Source: Novosphingobium sediminis
GTDB lineage: Bacteria > Pseudomonadota > Alphaproteobacteria > Sphingomonadales > Sphingomonadaceae
Direction of reading: 5' to 3'
Length of the DNA: 64,000 nucleotides
NCBI RefSeq assembly: GCF_007991615.1
Contig: NZ_BJYR01000002.1
Location: forward strand, 62,001 to 126,000
The notes under the pieces were generated by a model that did no database searches, had not been told where the DNA came from, and worked only from the letters and a program-made list of their open reading frames with translations. Below are positions 55,055-63,787 of this stretch, piece by piece. Position 1 is the stretch's first letter. Every line of letters begins with the position of its first letter. The position numbers were made by a program, and so were the translations under genes.

Positions 55055-55766
55055 GCTGAAGCGCGGCTTCAGTCGGCGCGATCATTTCGGGTGCGCCGAC
55101 TTCGAACCACAGGCCAGTGTGCGAAATGCCATAGAGCCGCCCCTCCGCAATCGCGCGGTCCCACAGCACACCCGTCGAGAAGGCACCCTCTGGCGCATCG
55201 CGCAGCAGGCGCTTCGAGACGATCTGGATGCCGGTGTAAATGAACGGCGCAACGCGGCCCGCCTTGCGGCGCGTAATCCGGCCCAGCGGATCGAGGTGGA
55301 AATCCCCTCTCCCGGTATAGTTGAACGCCCGCGAGTGGTTCACCAGCAGCAGCAGCGCGTCCATCTTCGCCGCATCCCAGGCATCGCTGAGCGCTGCGAA
55401 CACATTCTGCGGCCCATCGAGCCAGACATTGTCGCTGTTGAGGCAGAAGAACGGATCGGCATCCAGCAGCGGCAGCGCCTTGACCATGCCTCCGCCGGTT
55501 TCGAGCAAGGCTTCGCGCTCGTCCGAGACCGTGGTGGCAGGCGCGCTGCGCTGCGCGAGATGCGCCTCGATCTGGCCCGGCAGATAATGCACGTTGACCA
55601 CCGCACGAGAGACGCCCGCCTCGACCAGCTTGTCGAGGCTGTGGTCGATCAGCGCGCGACCATTCACGCGCACGAGTGGCTTGGGCCGCGTCGCTGTAAG
55701 CGGGCGCATGCGCTTGCCAATCCCGGCGGCGAGCACCATCGCGACATCGCTGGCGAGCGTCGTCAT
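55047..55766 (-). CDS. murU: N-acetylmuramate alpha-1-phosphate uridylyltransferase MurU-like nucleotidyltransferase
   Basis: This is a 239-residue sugar-phosphate nucleotidyltransferase. The nucleotide-binding loop is MVLAAGIGKRMRPLTATRPK, followed by KPLVRVNGRALIDHSLD and the metal site FFCLNSDNVWLDG. In the cell-wall recycling pathway described in Pseudomonas, AmgK phosphorylates MurNAc and MurU converts it to UDP-MurNAc, bypassing de novo synthesis and fosfomycin. The adjacent, overlapping amgK-like gene makes that assignment much stronger than the family alone, which also includes mannose-1-phosphate guanylyltransferases. Confidence 0.87.
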   Translation of the reverse strand: MTTLASDVAMVLAAGIGKRMRPLTATRPKPLVRVNGRALIDHSLDKLVEAGVSRAVVNVHYLPGQIEAHLAQRSAPATTVSDEREALLETGGGMVKALPLLDADPFFCLNSDNVWLDGPQNVFAALSDAWDAAKMDALLLLVNHSRAFNYTGRGDFHLDPLGRITRRKAGRVAPFIYTGIQIVSKRLLRDAPEGAFSTGVLWDRAIAEGRLYGISHTGLWFEVGAPEMIAPTEAALQRG

Positions 55767-56761
55767 ACGTTGAAAGTCCCGCCAAGCTGCGCGCGCAGGT
55801 CTGCCGGAACGTTGGCATCAAACCACCGCGCGACCGGGGCAAGCGCGGGATGCGCGAGATCGCGCTCCAGCAGGCCCCACACGCGCGGGATGTAGTCAAG
55901 GTAGCGCGGCTTTCCATCACGCTGCCACAGCCGCACGAAAATGCCGACGATCTTGGCGTTGCGCTGCGCGCCAAGCCTTGCGTAGTCCTCGGCAAAGTTC
56001 GCTTCGGCGCCGCTCGCCGCGATGTAATGCGCGAGCATCACGCGCTCGAGTTCCGGGTCAACCTCACGCCGGGCATCCTGAAGCAGCGACACGAGATCGT
56101 AGGCGGCGTGGCCGACGAGTGCGTCCTGAAAATCGAGCAGGCCCTGCTTGCCCAGACCGCCATCGAGCATGATGTTTTCGGCGTGGTAATCGCGCAGCAC
56201 TGTCACGCCCGGACGTTGGCGCGCCAGCAGCGGGCCGAGAACTTCCTCCCACGCCCGGGTCCAGCTCGCGAGATCAACGCCCAGCCCTTGCACCGGGCAA
56301 TACCATTCGACGAAGAGCCGCGCCTCGCGCTGATACTCGGTCAGCGAATAGGCCGTGAACGGCCCCGGCGGGAGGCGGTGCAATTGCACCAGGGCATCGA
56401 CCGCGTGCCTATAGACCTCGCGCTCGTCCTGTGGCCACGCATCGACATATTCGCGCATGCGGACTTCGCCGAAGTCCTCCAGCAGCACGAAGCCCTTCGC
56501 CGTATCCTCGGCGTAGATCTGCGGCGCGCGCATGCCGTTGCCATCGAGCCAGCGGGCTGCGCGCAGGAACGGTTCGGGATCCTCGCCCGGCGGCGGCGCA
56601 TGCATGAGCATCGCGGTCGAGCCCGGGCGGCGCAGGCGGAAATAGCGCCGCGCGGAGGCATCGCCGGGAATCGGTTCGACAACTGCCGTGCCCCAGCCAG
56701 CAGCGGAAAGAAACGCGGGCGCGCCTTCGGGAAGAGCGCTTTCAGTAAGGGTCACGTCCAT
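55763..56761 (-). CDS. amgK: N-acetylmuramate/N-acetylglucosamine kinase AmgK-like phosphotransferase
   Basis: This is a 332-residue APH-family kinase with the catalytic loop VLRDYHAENIMLDG and the metal-binding LLDFQDALVGHAAYDLVSLL. The N-lobe motif GDASARRYFRL contains the phosphate-binding region. AmgK phosphorylates the anomeric position of MurNAc and GlcNAc. It overlaps the murU start as ATGA, so the two products are probably made together. The start is uncertain: ATG 56761 or a nearby GTG preceded by CAGGGG. It overlaps the 3' end of tsaE. Confidence 0.87.
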   Translation of the reverse strand: MDVTLTESALPEGAPAFLSAAGWGTAVVEPIPGDASARRYFRLRRPGSTAMLMHAPPPGEDPEPFLRAARWLDGNGMRAPQIYAEDTAKGFVLLEDFGEVRMREYVDAWPQDEREVYRHAVDALVQLHRLPPGPFTAYSLTEYQREARLFVEWYCPVQGLGVDLASWTRAWEEVLGPLLARQRPGVTVLRDYHAENIMLDGGLGKQGLLDFQDALVGHAAYDLVSLLQDARREVDPELERVMLAHYIAASGAEANFAEDYARLGAQRNAKIVGIFVRLWQRDGKPRYLDYIPRVWGLLERDLAHPALAPVARWFDANVPADLRAQLGGTFNV

Positions 56762-57201
56762 CCCCTGCGCTCTAGCCAATCCGGCCCCGCCTCGACAATG
56801 GCGACACGCTCGTTTTCAAGGATTTCGAGCCTAATCGACAGACACGCCGGTTCGTGCGCAAAACCGCCCGCGTGTTCGGGCCATTCCGCGATGAGCACGG
56901 CATCGGCGCGGTAGTCGTCGAGCCCGAGTTCAGCCACTTCCTCCGGATCCTCGAGCCGATAGAAATCGGCGTGGACGACGCGCAAGCGCAAGGCGGGCGG
57001 ATCATAGACCTCGATGATCGCGAAGCTGGGGCTCGGCACCTCGGCCACATATCCTAGCGCCGCGATGATCGCGCGGGCCAGCGTCGTCTTCCCTGCGCCA
57101 AGGCCGCCGCTGAGGGCGATCACATCGCCGGGATGCAGCAGAGTGGCGATGCGGCGAGCGAGCGCATCGGTCGCGGCGAGATCGGGGAGAGGTACGATCA
57201 T
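56752..57201 (-). CDS. tsaE: tRNA threonylcarbamoyladenosine biosynthesis ATPase TsaE
   Basis: TsaE supports TsaD-TsaB in making t6A37 on ANN-decoding tRNAs. The 149-residue protein has Walker A LSGGLGAGKTTLARAIIAAL, the conserved VPSPSFAIIEVYDP and VVHADFYRLEDPEEVAELGLDDY motifs, and IAEWPEHAG. The length is normal from MIVPLPDLAAT. It is 49 bp downstream of the DivL-type kinase. Confidence 0.95.
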   Translation of the reverse strand: MIVPLPDLAATDALARRIATLLHPGDVIALSGGLGAGKTTLARAIIAALGYVAEVPSPSFAIIEVYDPPALRLRVVHADFYRLEDPEEVAELGLDDYRADAVLIAEWPEHAGGFAHEPACLSIRLEILENERVAIVEAGPDWLERRGWT

Positions 57202-57250
57202 TGTCCAATTCCCTTGATGGCCCAGATCCACTTCATGGCCCAATCCCACT

Positions 57251-59638
57251 TCATGGCAAGGTCACCATTGCGCTGGTTCCCTCGCCCTTTTCGGACAGGA
57301 GTTCGAATGTCCCCCCATGGGCCGCGACAAGCTGGCGGACGAGCGGCAGGCCGACACCGCCGCGCCGTTCGACCGAGCGGCCGTCGGCGCTGATCTTGAG
57401 GCCTTCGAGCGCGCGGGCAAGCTGGGCTGGGTCCATGCCCTCGCCGTTGTCGGAAACGACGACCTGAAGTGCGCCCTTCCCGCTCTTGCCGCCCTTTCGG
57501 CGCGATGCCTCTACCAGAATGCGCCCGCCCTTGGGGATCGCGGCAATCGCGTTGTCGATCAGCTGTCCAAACAACCGCCGCAGCCGCTTGCGGTCCCCAG
57601 TCGCATTTCCGATGGCCGAAGAGCCGCGCAGATCGAGCGCAATTCCGGCGTCGCTCAACCGCTCTGACCGTTCGCGTACGACTTCGCTGAGCAGTGCGAA
57701 CAAGTCGACAGGCTCGGCCGCCAGCGGTAGCGTGCCCGCCTCGCTCTGCGAAAGATCGAGCACGTTCTCGATCTGCTCGCCAAGCCGCTCGACCGAGGTG
57801 AGGATCGCACCGACATACTCCTGCGCCTGCGGGCTGAGTTCGCCCGCAATGCCGCTTTGCAGCAGTTCGGCAAAGCCGCCGATGGACGTCAGCGGCGTGC
57901 GGAATTCATAGCTCATGTTGGCGATGAAGCGCGTCTTCACCGCGTCCGCCTCGACCAACGCGGCATTGCGTTCGCGCAGCGCCGCCTCGGCTTTCTCGGA
58001 ATCGGTGATGTCGAGCACGGTGAGCAGGCCGTTGCCATCGGGCAGCGGCACCCCGGCGATCGCGAAAGAGCGCCCATCCGCCAGCAGAATGCGCCCGCTC
58101 TGCTGTTTGCGCTCCAGCGAGGCGGACTGGATCACCTGGCCGATCGTGCTCACCTGCGCCGGGCGCTTTAGCAGCTTCGCGATACGGCTGAGCAGCGCAT
58201 CGGCGCGTGGATGGGTCGCGAGGAATTCCTCCTCGAGCCCGAGTTCGCTGGCAAAGCGGCGGTTCCAAAGCTGCAAGCGGCCATCGGGCCCGAACACAGC
58301 GAGCGATTCGAACAAGTTGTCGAATGTCGCTGTGCGGGTGCGCAGCAGCGTGTCGCGCGTGGCGGAAAGCTGGAGCTGTTCGGTGCGATCCTCAAAGATC
58401 ATCAGCAGGCCGCCATCCGGCATCGGTTGACCGATCACACGCAGATGGGTGCCATCGCTGAGGTGCCACGATTCCTCACGTGGCTCCCGCGAGAGGAACC
58501 AGCCCTGCCGCTCGCGCCGCCATTCCGGAAAATCGCGTACTTCGGGTAGGCGCGCGCTGTCGCGCATACGGTCGAGCACGCGGTCGAACGGCGGCGTATC
58601 GACCACCCAGGCCTGCGGGACGCTGAAGATGCGCAAGAACGGCTGGTTGGCAAAGACGAGGTTCCGCTTCTCATCGAACTGCGCAATCCCCGCTGAGAGC
58701 GTATCAAGCATCTCGCGCTGCGCCTCACGGAAGCGGCGGAACTGGCGCTGCAGCTCCTCCATTTCCTCGGTGTCGACCGCGTAACCCGCGACACCATCCT
58801 CGCCGAGCGGCAAATCGGAAACACGGATCGAACGGCGCTGACCGCCAATGGTGGCGGAGACGACGCGTTCGATCGGCAAACGGCGGTTGTAGACCTGCTG
58901 GGCAATCTTGGCCGCGCTGACCCCCTCGACCGGTTCGATCAGTTCGGTCCCCGACGCGACTACATCCGCCGCGCTCGGCGCCCCCACAGCCTTGACATAA
59001 GCACTATTGACGAGCCGCAGCGCCATGTCCGGACCGCGGAACCACATCGGCAGCGGCGCAGCCTCGATCAGTCCGGCGAGCGCCGCAAAATCTGCGCGGG
59101 CCGAAGCAGCTTCGGCGCGCAGCTTGCGCAATTCGCCGACGCTGTCAGTGAAATCGAAGAACCACACCAGCGCCGCACCGCCGGGAGACACCTGCGGATC
59201 GGCAAGATGCCCGCGCACGCCAAGGCTACGCTTGCCGCCGCGCGGCGTCAGCGCCAGTTCGAATGGCGCGCCGGTCTTCTGCGCACGGCGCACCGCGTCA
59301 CTCAGCTGCGAGAGCTGAACCTCATCAAACCCCTTCTCGCCCGCGTCGAGTTCGCTGAGGAAACCCGGCATGGCATCGATGCCAAGCCAGCCCGCGAGCC
59401 GCGATGGCCCTTCGATTCGCCCGTCAGCCCGCACCAGCAACGGAAGCGCCGGTGCTTCCTCGATCATTCGGGACAGCCGCCGCGCAAGGCGCTGGGTCGC
59501 TTCGGCTCGCGCGAGCCGCCCGCGTGCGGCAAGCACGGCCCATGCGGCGCCAAGCGTCCAGGCAGCCAGGACCAGCGCGATGAGAACAAGGGCAAAAGGC
59601 GGCAGGACCATGCCTGCTTGGCTAGGGTGCAGCGCCAC
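57251..59638 (-). CDS. divL: DivL-type PAS/HisKA/HATPase sensor with Tyr in place of phospho-His
   Basis: This is a 795-residue membrane-anchored signalling protein. One N-terminal TM helix (about residues 10-32) is followed by several PAS-like regions (GLIEAAPLPMWFRGPDMALR; LDTLSAGIAQFDEKRNLVF; FDNLFESLAVFGPDGRLQLW). A dimerisation helix and an HATPase domain (LRRLFGQLIDNAIAAIPKGG, VSDNGEGMDP, GVGLPLVRQLV) complete it. The phospho-acceptor box reads ANMSYEFRTPL, with Tyr577 (codon TAT at 57908-57910) where His is usual. This is the feature that defines Caulobacter DivL, which regulates CckA and the cell cycle through DivK binding. The N and G boxes look intact. Function is inferred from homology. 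Confidence 0.88.
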   Translation of the reverse strand: MALHPSQAGMVLPPFALVLIALVLAAWTLGAAWAVLAARGRLARAEATQRLARRLSRMIEEAPALPLLVRADGRIEGPSRLAGWLGIDAMPGFLSELDAGEKGFDEVQLSQLSDAVRRAQKTGAPFELALTPRGGKRSLGVRGHLADPQVSPGGAALVWFFDFTDSVGELRKLRAEAASARADFAALAGLIEAAPLPMWFRGPDMALRLVNSAYVKAVGAPSAADVVASGTELIEPVEGVSAAKIAQQVYNRRLPIERVVSATIGGQRRSIRVSDLPLGEDGVAGYAVDTEEMEELQRQFRRFREAQREMLDTLSAGIAQFDEKRNLVFANQPFLRIFSVPQAWVVDTPPFDRVLDRMRDSARLPEVRDFPEWRRERQGWFLSREPREESWHLSDGTHLRVIGQPMPDGGLLMIFEDRTEQLQLSATRDTLLRTRTATFDNLFESLAVFGPDGRLQLWNRRFASELGLEEEFLATHPRADALLSRIAKLLKRPAQVSTIGQVIQSASLERKQQSGRILLADGRSFAIAGVPLPDGNGLLTVLDITDSEKAEAALRERNAALVEADAVKTRFIANMSYEFRTPLTSIGGFAELLQSGIAGELSPQAQEYVGAILTSVERLGEQIENVLDLSQSEAGTLPLAAEPVDLFALLSEVVRERSERLSDAGIALDLRGSSAIGNATGDRKRLRRLFGQLIDNAIAAIPKGGRILVEASRRKGGKSGKGALQVVVSDNGEGMDPAQLARALEGLKISADGRSVERRGGVGLPLVRQLVAAHGGTFELLSEKGEGTSAMVTLP

Positions 59639-59683
59639 AAATTACAATGCGCCGCGCCTCACAAGCTGTGGGATCGCCAAACG

Positions 59684-59711
59684 AAAAAGGCCCGCGCTTT
59701 CGCACGGGCCT
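59684..59711 (-). terminator. Rho-independent terminator of ahcY
   Basis: On the minus strand AGGCCCG...CGGGCCT arms (59711-59705 with 59694-59688) are followed by T5. It lies 28 bases past the ahcY stop and separates ahcY from the divL-tsaE operon. Confidence 0.88.
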
Positions 59712-59738
59712 CGTTCCGTCCACTGCTTCTGACAAAGC

Positions 59739-61148
59739 TTAGTAGCGATAGTGATCCGGCTTGAACGGACCTTCGGTCGGCACGCCGATGTAGCTGGCCT
59801 GCTTCTCCGAGAGCTTCGAGAGCTGCACGCCAAGCTTGGCGAGGTGCAGCGCCGCAACCTTCTCGTCGAGGTGCTTGGGCAGCACGTAGACTTCGTTCTT
59901 GTACTGATCGGCCTTGGTGAACAGTTCGATCTGGGCCAGCGTCTGGTTGGTGAAGCTGGCGCTCATCACGAAGCTGGGGTGGCCGGTGGCGCAGCCGAGG
60001 TTCACGAGGCGACCCTTGGCGAGCACGATGATCTGCTTGCCGTCGGGGAACTCGACGAGGTCGGTGCCGGGCTTCACTTCGGTCCACTTGTAGTTCGAAA
60101 GCGCAGCGATCTGGATCTCGCTGTCGAAGTGGCCGATGTTGCACACGATCGACATCGGCTTCATCGCCTTCATGTGATCGGCGGTGATGACGTCTTCGTT
60201 GCCGGTCGCGGTCACGAAGATGTCGCAGCGCTTCACCGCCTCTTCCATCGTGACGACTTCATAGCCTTCCATCGCGGCCTGCAGCGCGCAGATCGGATCG
60301 ATCTCGGTGACCATGACGCGCGCGCCGCCCTGACGCAGCGAAGCGGCCGAACCCTTGCCCACGTCACCAAAGCCCGCGACGCAGGCGACCTTGCCGGCGA
60401 GCATCACGTCGGTGGCACGGCGGATCGCGTCGACCAGCGATTCCTTGCAGCCATAGAGGTTGTCGAACTTCGACTTGGTCACCGAATCGTTCACGTTGAT
60501 CGCGGGGAACGGCAGCTTGCCGTCCTTGGCGATCTGGTAGAGGCGGTGGACGCCGGTGGTGGTCTCTTCCGAGACGCCCTTGATGGCCTTCACCGAAGCC
60601 GTGAGGTAGCCGGGCTTCTTCTTGAGGAACGCGGTCAGCGCGCGGACGAACTCGATTTCCTCGGCGTTGCTGGGCTCGAACAGCTTCTCGCCCGCTTCAA
60701 CGCGCGCGCCCCACAGCGCAAACATCGTGGCGTCGCCGCCATCGTCAAGGATCATGTTGGCGGTGATGTCGTCACCCCAGTCGAAGATCGAACCCACGTA
60801 GTCCCAGTATTCCGCAAGGCTCTCGCCCTTGATCGCAAACACGGGGATGCCAGCGGCAGCGATTGCAGCGGCGGCATGGTCCTGCGTCGAGAAGATGTTG
60901 CAGGTGGCCCAGCGCACTTCAGCGCCGAGCGCGGTCAGCGTCTCGATCAGCACGGCGGTCTGGATCGTCATGTGCAGCGAACCGGTGATGCGCGCGCCCT
61001 TCAAGGGCTGCGACGGACCGAATTCCTCGCGAAGCGCCATCAAGCCGGGCATCTCGGTCTCGGCAATCCTGATTTCGGCGCGCCCGAAGTCGGCAAGGCC
61101 GATATCGGCGATCACATAGTCTTTCCGGGCGTCAAGCACGCTGGCCAC
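59739..61148 (-). CDS. ahcY: Adenosylhomocysteinase
   Basis: AhcY splits S-adenosylhomocysteine into adenosine and homocysteine, relieving product inhibition of methyltransferases. The 469-residue protein starts at a GTG with GGAGAC 8 bases before it ([17 protein letters not shown]). Motifs are [19 protein letters not shown], the catalytic Lys-Asp region [18 protein letters not shown], the NAD-binding [18 protein letters not shown], and the C-terminal [11 protein letters not shown]. An upstream in-frame extension to 61337 covers the leader RNA and is not used. A perfect palindrome and a structured leader lie upstream. Confidence 0.96.
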   Translation of the reverse strand: MASVLDARKDYVIADIGLADFGRAEIRIAETEMPGLMALREEFGPSQPLKGARITGSLHMTIQTAVLIETLTALGAEVRWATCNIFSTQDHAAAAIAAAGIPVFAIKGESLAEYWDYVGSIFDWGDDITANMILDDGGDATMFALWGARVEAGEKLFEPSNAEEIEFVRALTAFLKKKPGYLTASVKAIKGVSEETTTGVHRLYQIAKDGKLPFPAINVNDSVTKSKFDNLYGCKESLVDAIRRATDVMLAGKVACVAGFGDVGKGSAASLRQGGARVMVTEIDPICALQAAMEGYEVVTMEEAVKRCDIFVTATGNEDVITADHMKAMKPMSIVCNIGHFDSEIQIAALSNYKWTEVKPGTDLVEFPDGKQIIVLAKGRLVNLGCATGHPSFVMSASFTNQTLAQIELFTKADQYKNEVYVLPKHLDEKVAALHLAKLGVQLSKLSEKQASYIGVPTEGPFKPDHYRY

Positions 61149-61182
61149 GAGGCAGTCTCCAAGATTGCAGATCAAACAAACA

Positions 61183-61226
61183 GGCCCGCCTTCGGGAGGG
61201 CTGTGATGCCATCCCCTTAGCGGGCC
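61183..61226 (-). promoter_or_regulatory. Structured 5' leader hairpin of ahcY
   Basis: On the minus strand GGCCCGC (61226-61220) pairs with GCGGGCC (61189-61183). Inside, after a TAA/GAAG internal loop, are a GGGGA/TCCC helix and a GGC/GCC helix closed by ATCACA. It lies between the operator palindrome and the start codon. It does not match the SAH or SAM-II aptamer consensus as I know them. It may be a novel regulatory element or only a structured leader. Confidence 0.5.
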
Positions 61227-61244
61227 TCTCGGCAATGCGCAATT

Positions 61245-61267
61245 AGTATATAAAGAAGTCTTTATAT
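61245..61267 (-). promoter_or_regulatory. ahcY promoter -10 and perfect palindromic operator
   Basis: A perfect inverted repeat ATATAAAGA (61248-61256) and TCTTTATAT (61259-61267) with a 2-base centre overlaps a TATACT -10 box on the minus strand (61250-61245). Palindromes of this type precede methionine/SAH-cycle genes controlled by ArsR-family SahR-like regulators in proteobacteria, as I recall. The regulator is not in the window. Confidence 0.65.
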
Positions 61268-61441
61268 CACCCTTCGCAGAGCTCGCCTCCGCCGCACAGG
61301 TAGTGCCGCTGCTTGCCAGCGCACCCGTGGCGGCCAATGCGCCAGCTAGGCTCGCCTCACGGTTGCGCTGTCACACACCGCGCCTATATCGACCCATGCG
61401 CATCAACGCACAGATCAACACAACAAAGAGGATCCTTGCCC

Positions 61442-61921
61442 ATGACGATTGCGGTTGGAGACAAGCTGCCTGACGTGAAGCTGGTGAAAGCCACGGCTGA
61501 CGGCATCGATGCGGTGCAGTCCGCCGAATACTTTGCCGGCAAGCGCGTCGCGCTGTTCTCGGTTCCGGGCGCGTTCACGCCCACCTGCTCGGCAAAGCAC
61601 CTCCCGGGCTTCGTCGAAAAGGCCGACGCAATCCGTGCCAAGGGCGTGGACGAAATCGCCTGCACCGCGGTCAACGATCCCTTCGTGATGAAGGCATGGG
61701 GCGCGGCTGCCGGTTCGGCGGATGTCACCATGCTGGCGGACGGCAACGGCGATTTCGCCAAGGCGCTCGGCCTCACCATGGACGGCACCGGCTTCGGCCT
61801 CGGCATCCGCGGCCAGCGTTTCGCGATGGTTGTCAACGATGGCACCGTCGAACAGCTCCACGTTGAAGCCCCGGGCGACTTCAAGGTCTCCTCGGCCGAG
61901 TATGTGCTCGAGAACCTGTGA
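61442..61921 (+). CDS. Type II peroxiredoxin (Prx5-like)
   Basis: This is a 159-residue thiol peroxidase. The peroxidatic cysteine is in FSVPGAFTPTCSAKHLPGFV, followed by the family's DEIACTAVNDPFVMKAWG and FGLGIRGQRFAMVVNDG. It reduces H2O2 and alkyl hydroperoxides using glutaredoxin or thioredoxin. ATG 61442 gives MTIAVGDKLPDVKLVK, the normal start; a 43-residue in-frame extension upstream lies in the intergenic region and is not used. It is divergent from ahcY. Confidence 0.94.
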   Translation: MTIAVGDKLPDVKLVKATADGIDAVQSAEYFAGKRVALFSVPGAFTPTCSAKHLPGFVEKADAIRAKGVDEIACTAVNDPFVMKAWGAAAGSADVTMLADGNGDFAKALGLTMDGTGFGLGIRGQRFAMVVNDGTVEQLHVEAPGDFKVSSAEYVLENL

Positions 61922-61944
61922 CGTAATACTTCGTAATACTCATG

Positions 61945-61977
61945 CCGCAGTGCAGCGCATACGGCGCCGCACTGCGG
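61945..61977 (+). terminator. Hairpin after peroxiredoxin gene
   Basis: CCGCAGTGC (61945-61953) and GCACTGCGG (61969-61977) form a 9-bp stem. Only a weak T run follows (TAGGTTTCC). It sits 24 bases after the stop codon. A short tandem CGTAATACT repeat precedes it at 61922-61940. Confidence 0.5.
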
Positions 61978-62073
61978 TAGGTTTCCAGCCCTAAAGGTCC
62001 GATTCTACGGGCTTGACGACCGTCAAATATTTGCCATCCTCCCCCTCGCTGCACCGCACCATGGGGACGCGTG

Positions 62074-63072
62074 ATGGACGGTATTCGAGTCGGAAAGCGC
62101 ATTGTGGGGACCCAGTCTCCGGTCACGATCGGCTGGGACAACATTCCCAAAGTCGAAGGCGGCACCTTCAAGCGCCTGTTTTTCACCTGGTTCCAGCCCG
62201 CCGTCCTCTTCGGCATGGTCGCATTCTGGTACTATGCGCCGAACTCGATCGCGAAAGCCTCGACCGCCATCGGCATCAGCATCGTCTTTCGCCTGCTCCT
62301 CCAGATCCTCGAATTCGTGAATCCGCGCCACAAGAGCTGGCAGATCACCTGGAAGGAACTCGCGACCGACCTCTTTTACGTCGGCATTTCCTATACGTGC
62401 GTGCGGCTCGTTGATAATTACATCGGTAGCGATGCGATCATTGAAGCACTGCAAAAGGGCTTCGATTTCGACAAGTTCGCCTGGTTCACCAGCCTGCCGC
62501 TGCTCGTTCAGGCGTTCCTGATCGTCTTCATCTTCGACTTCGTCCAATATTGGATGCATCGCGGCATGCACAACTGGTACCCGCTGTGGCTGCCGCATTC
62601 GGTGCACCACTACATCACACAGCTCAACGTCCACAAAGGCGCGGTGGGCAATCCGCTGGAACTGTTCCTGATCGGCCTCGGCATCGGCGGCCTGTTCGAT
62701 TTCCTGCCGCGCGCGTTCCTGCTGGCGGGTGCCATCGGCATGTCGGTCGGCGCGTATCAGCACATCAACGTGCGCTTCAACAGCCCGCGCTGGTGGCGCT
62801 GGACATTCAACACGACCGAGCACCACAGCCTGCACCACTCGCAGGACTTCGAATCCACGCGCAGCAACTACTGCAACACCTTCATCTTCATCGACCGCAT
62901 GTTCGGCACCTGCATCGATGGCGAGGCAGAACTTCTCGGCATGGAAGGTGGTCGCCGCATGTCGATCCGCGAGCAGATGCACTACCCCTTCACCGAAGGC
63001 TGGAGGGCGTGGAAAGAGCGCAAATCGCGCGAGCCGTTCTTTGCCGACCATTCCGCAGTTCCGGCCGAATAG
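62074..63072 (+). CDS. Sterol desaturase / fatty acid hydroxylase family membrane enzyme
   Basis: This is a 332-residue integral membrane di-iron enzyme. The histidine clusters are in YWMHRGMHNWYPLWLPHSVHH (about residues 160-180), and later in TTEHHSLHHSQDF (about 248-258). Several hydrophobic helices precede and separate them. Such enzymes hydroxylate or desaturate lipids, sterols, hopanoids or carotenoids. The substrate is unknown. ATG 62074 is chosen; a GTG directly before it is possible. The next gene begins 3 bp after its stop, suggesting a shared transcript. Confidence 0.88.
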   Translation: MDGIRVGKRIVGTQSPVTIGWDNIPKVEGGTFKRLFFTWFQPAVLFGMVAFWYYAPNSIAKASTAIGISIVFRLLLQILEFVNPRHKSWQITWKELATDLFYVGISYTCVRLVDNYIGSDAIIEALQKGFDFDKFAWFTSLPLLVQAFLIVFIFDFVQYWMHRGMHNWYPLWLPHSVHHYITQLNVHKGAVGNPLELFLIGLGIGGLFDFLPRAFLLAGAIGMSVGAYQHINVRFNSPRWWRWTFNTTEHHSLHHSQDFESTRSNYCNTFIFIDRMFGTCIDGEAELLGMEGGRRMSIREQMHYPFTEGWRAWKERKSREPFFADHSAVPAE

Positions 63073-63075
63073 CGC

Positions 63076-63780
63076 GTGGCCTCGCTCAGCACATCGGGCA
63101 TGGAAAGCCAGCCAGCCACCACCACCGAAACGTCCGGGATATTGAACCTTGTCCGGTGGATCTGGCACATCCGTGGTGAGGTGTCCGTGCCCGCCGGGCT
63201 ATGTGCCGACGAAGCCCTCAGCAGGCTCGATCCACTCTTCGCCCATTCCGGCACGACTCATGCGCGGATGGGTGACGTGGTGATGGTGACAAAGCGGGAC
63301 CAACTCGCACAGGATCCGCTTTCGATTGTCGATAGCGGCACGCTGCGGATCGAACCTGGCCAGCAGGGCCTTGTCCTGCGCTACCGCCTCGTCAGCCGCG
63401 CGCTGCTTTATTGCTTCCTTGCCCCGCTGCTGTTCCTCGCGATCGGGCAGTTCACGGTGTTTCTCGGCACGCTCGAGAAGCCGCCGAGCGAAGAGCAGAT
63501 GAAGAAGGAAAAGGCGAAAGAGGCCAAGAAGGGCGAGATCAAGCTCAACCCCGTCGACAAGTTTCTTGGTGCCCCAGCGCCGGAAAAGCCCAAGGACGAG
63601 AAGAAGGACGCCAAGAAAGGCGCTGGCGACAAGAAAAAGGACGGCGATGGGGAGAAGGATGGCTTCTCGCCCACCCCCGCCTATGTCTTTGCCGGTATCT
63701 TCGCAGCCTTGTGGGTGCTGGGCCGCCTGCTCGAGCCTTGGCTGATCAGGCGGCGGTTCCAGCAAACCCTTGAGGGTTGA
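63076..63780 (+). CDS. Two-TM membrane protein with long Lys-rich linker
   Basis: This is a 234-residue protein (start GTG 63076, or ATG 63100 at residue 9). An N-terminal soluble beta-rich part (GILNLVRWIWHIRGEVSVPA) is followed by a TM helix (LLYCFLAPLLFLAIGQFTVF). Next comes an approximately 70-residue highly charged segment rich in Lys, Asp and Glu (EEQMKKEKAKEAKKGE, KKDAKKGAGDKKKDGDGEKD), then a second TM helix (AYVFAGIFAALWVLGRLL). The family is not recognised. It is 3 bp behind the desaturase gene, so the two may act together at the membrane. Confidence 0.65.
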   Translation: MASLSTSGMESQPATTTETSGILNLVRWIWHIRGEVSVPAGLCADEALSRLDPLFAHSGTTHARMGDVVMVTKRDQLAQDPLSIVDSGTLRIEPGQQGLVLRYRLVSRALLYCFLAPLLFLAIGQFTVFLGTLEKPPSEEQMKKEKAKEAKKGEIKLNPVDKFLGAPAPEKPKDEKKDAKKGAGDKKKDGDGEKDGFSPTPAYVFAGIFAALWVLGRLLEPWLIRRRFQQTLEG

Positions 63781-63787
63781 AGGCTGA

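Noticed and set aside
59751..61220. 489-residue plus-strand open frame opposite ahcY
   Set aside because: Shadow of a strongly codon-biased, highly conserved gene.
61148..61248. SAH or SAM riboswitch upstream of ahcY
   Set aside because: The leader is structured but lacks the conserved cores of the SAH, SAM-II or SAM/SAH classes as I know them; kept only as an unassigned leader.
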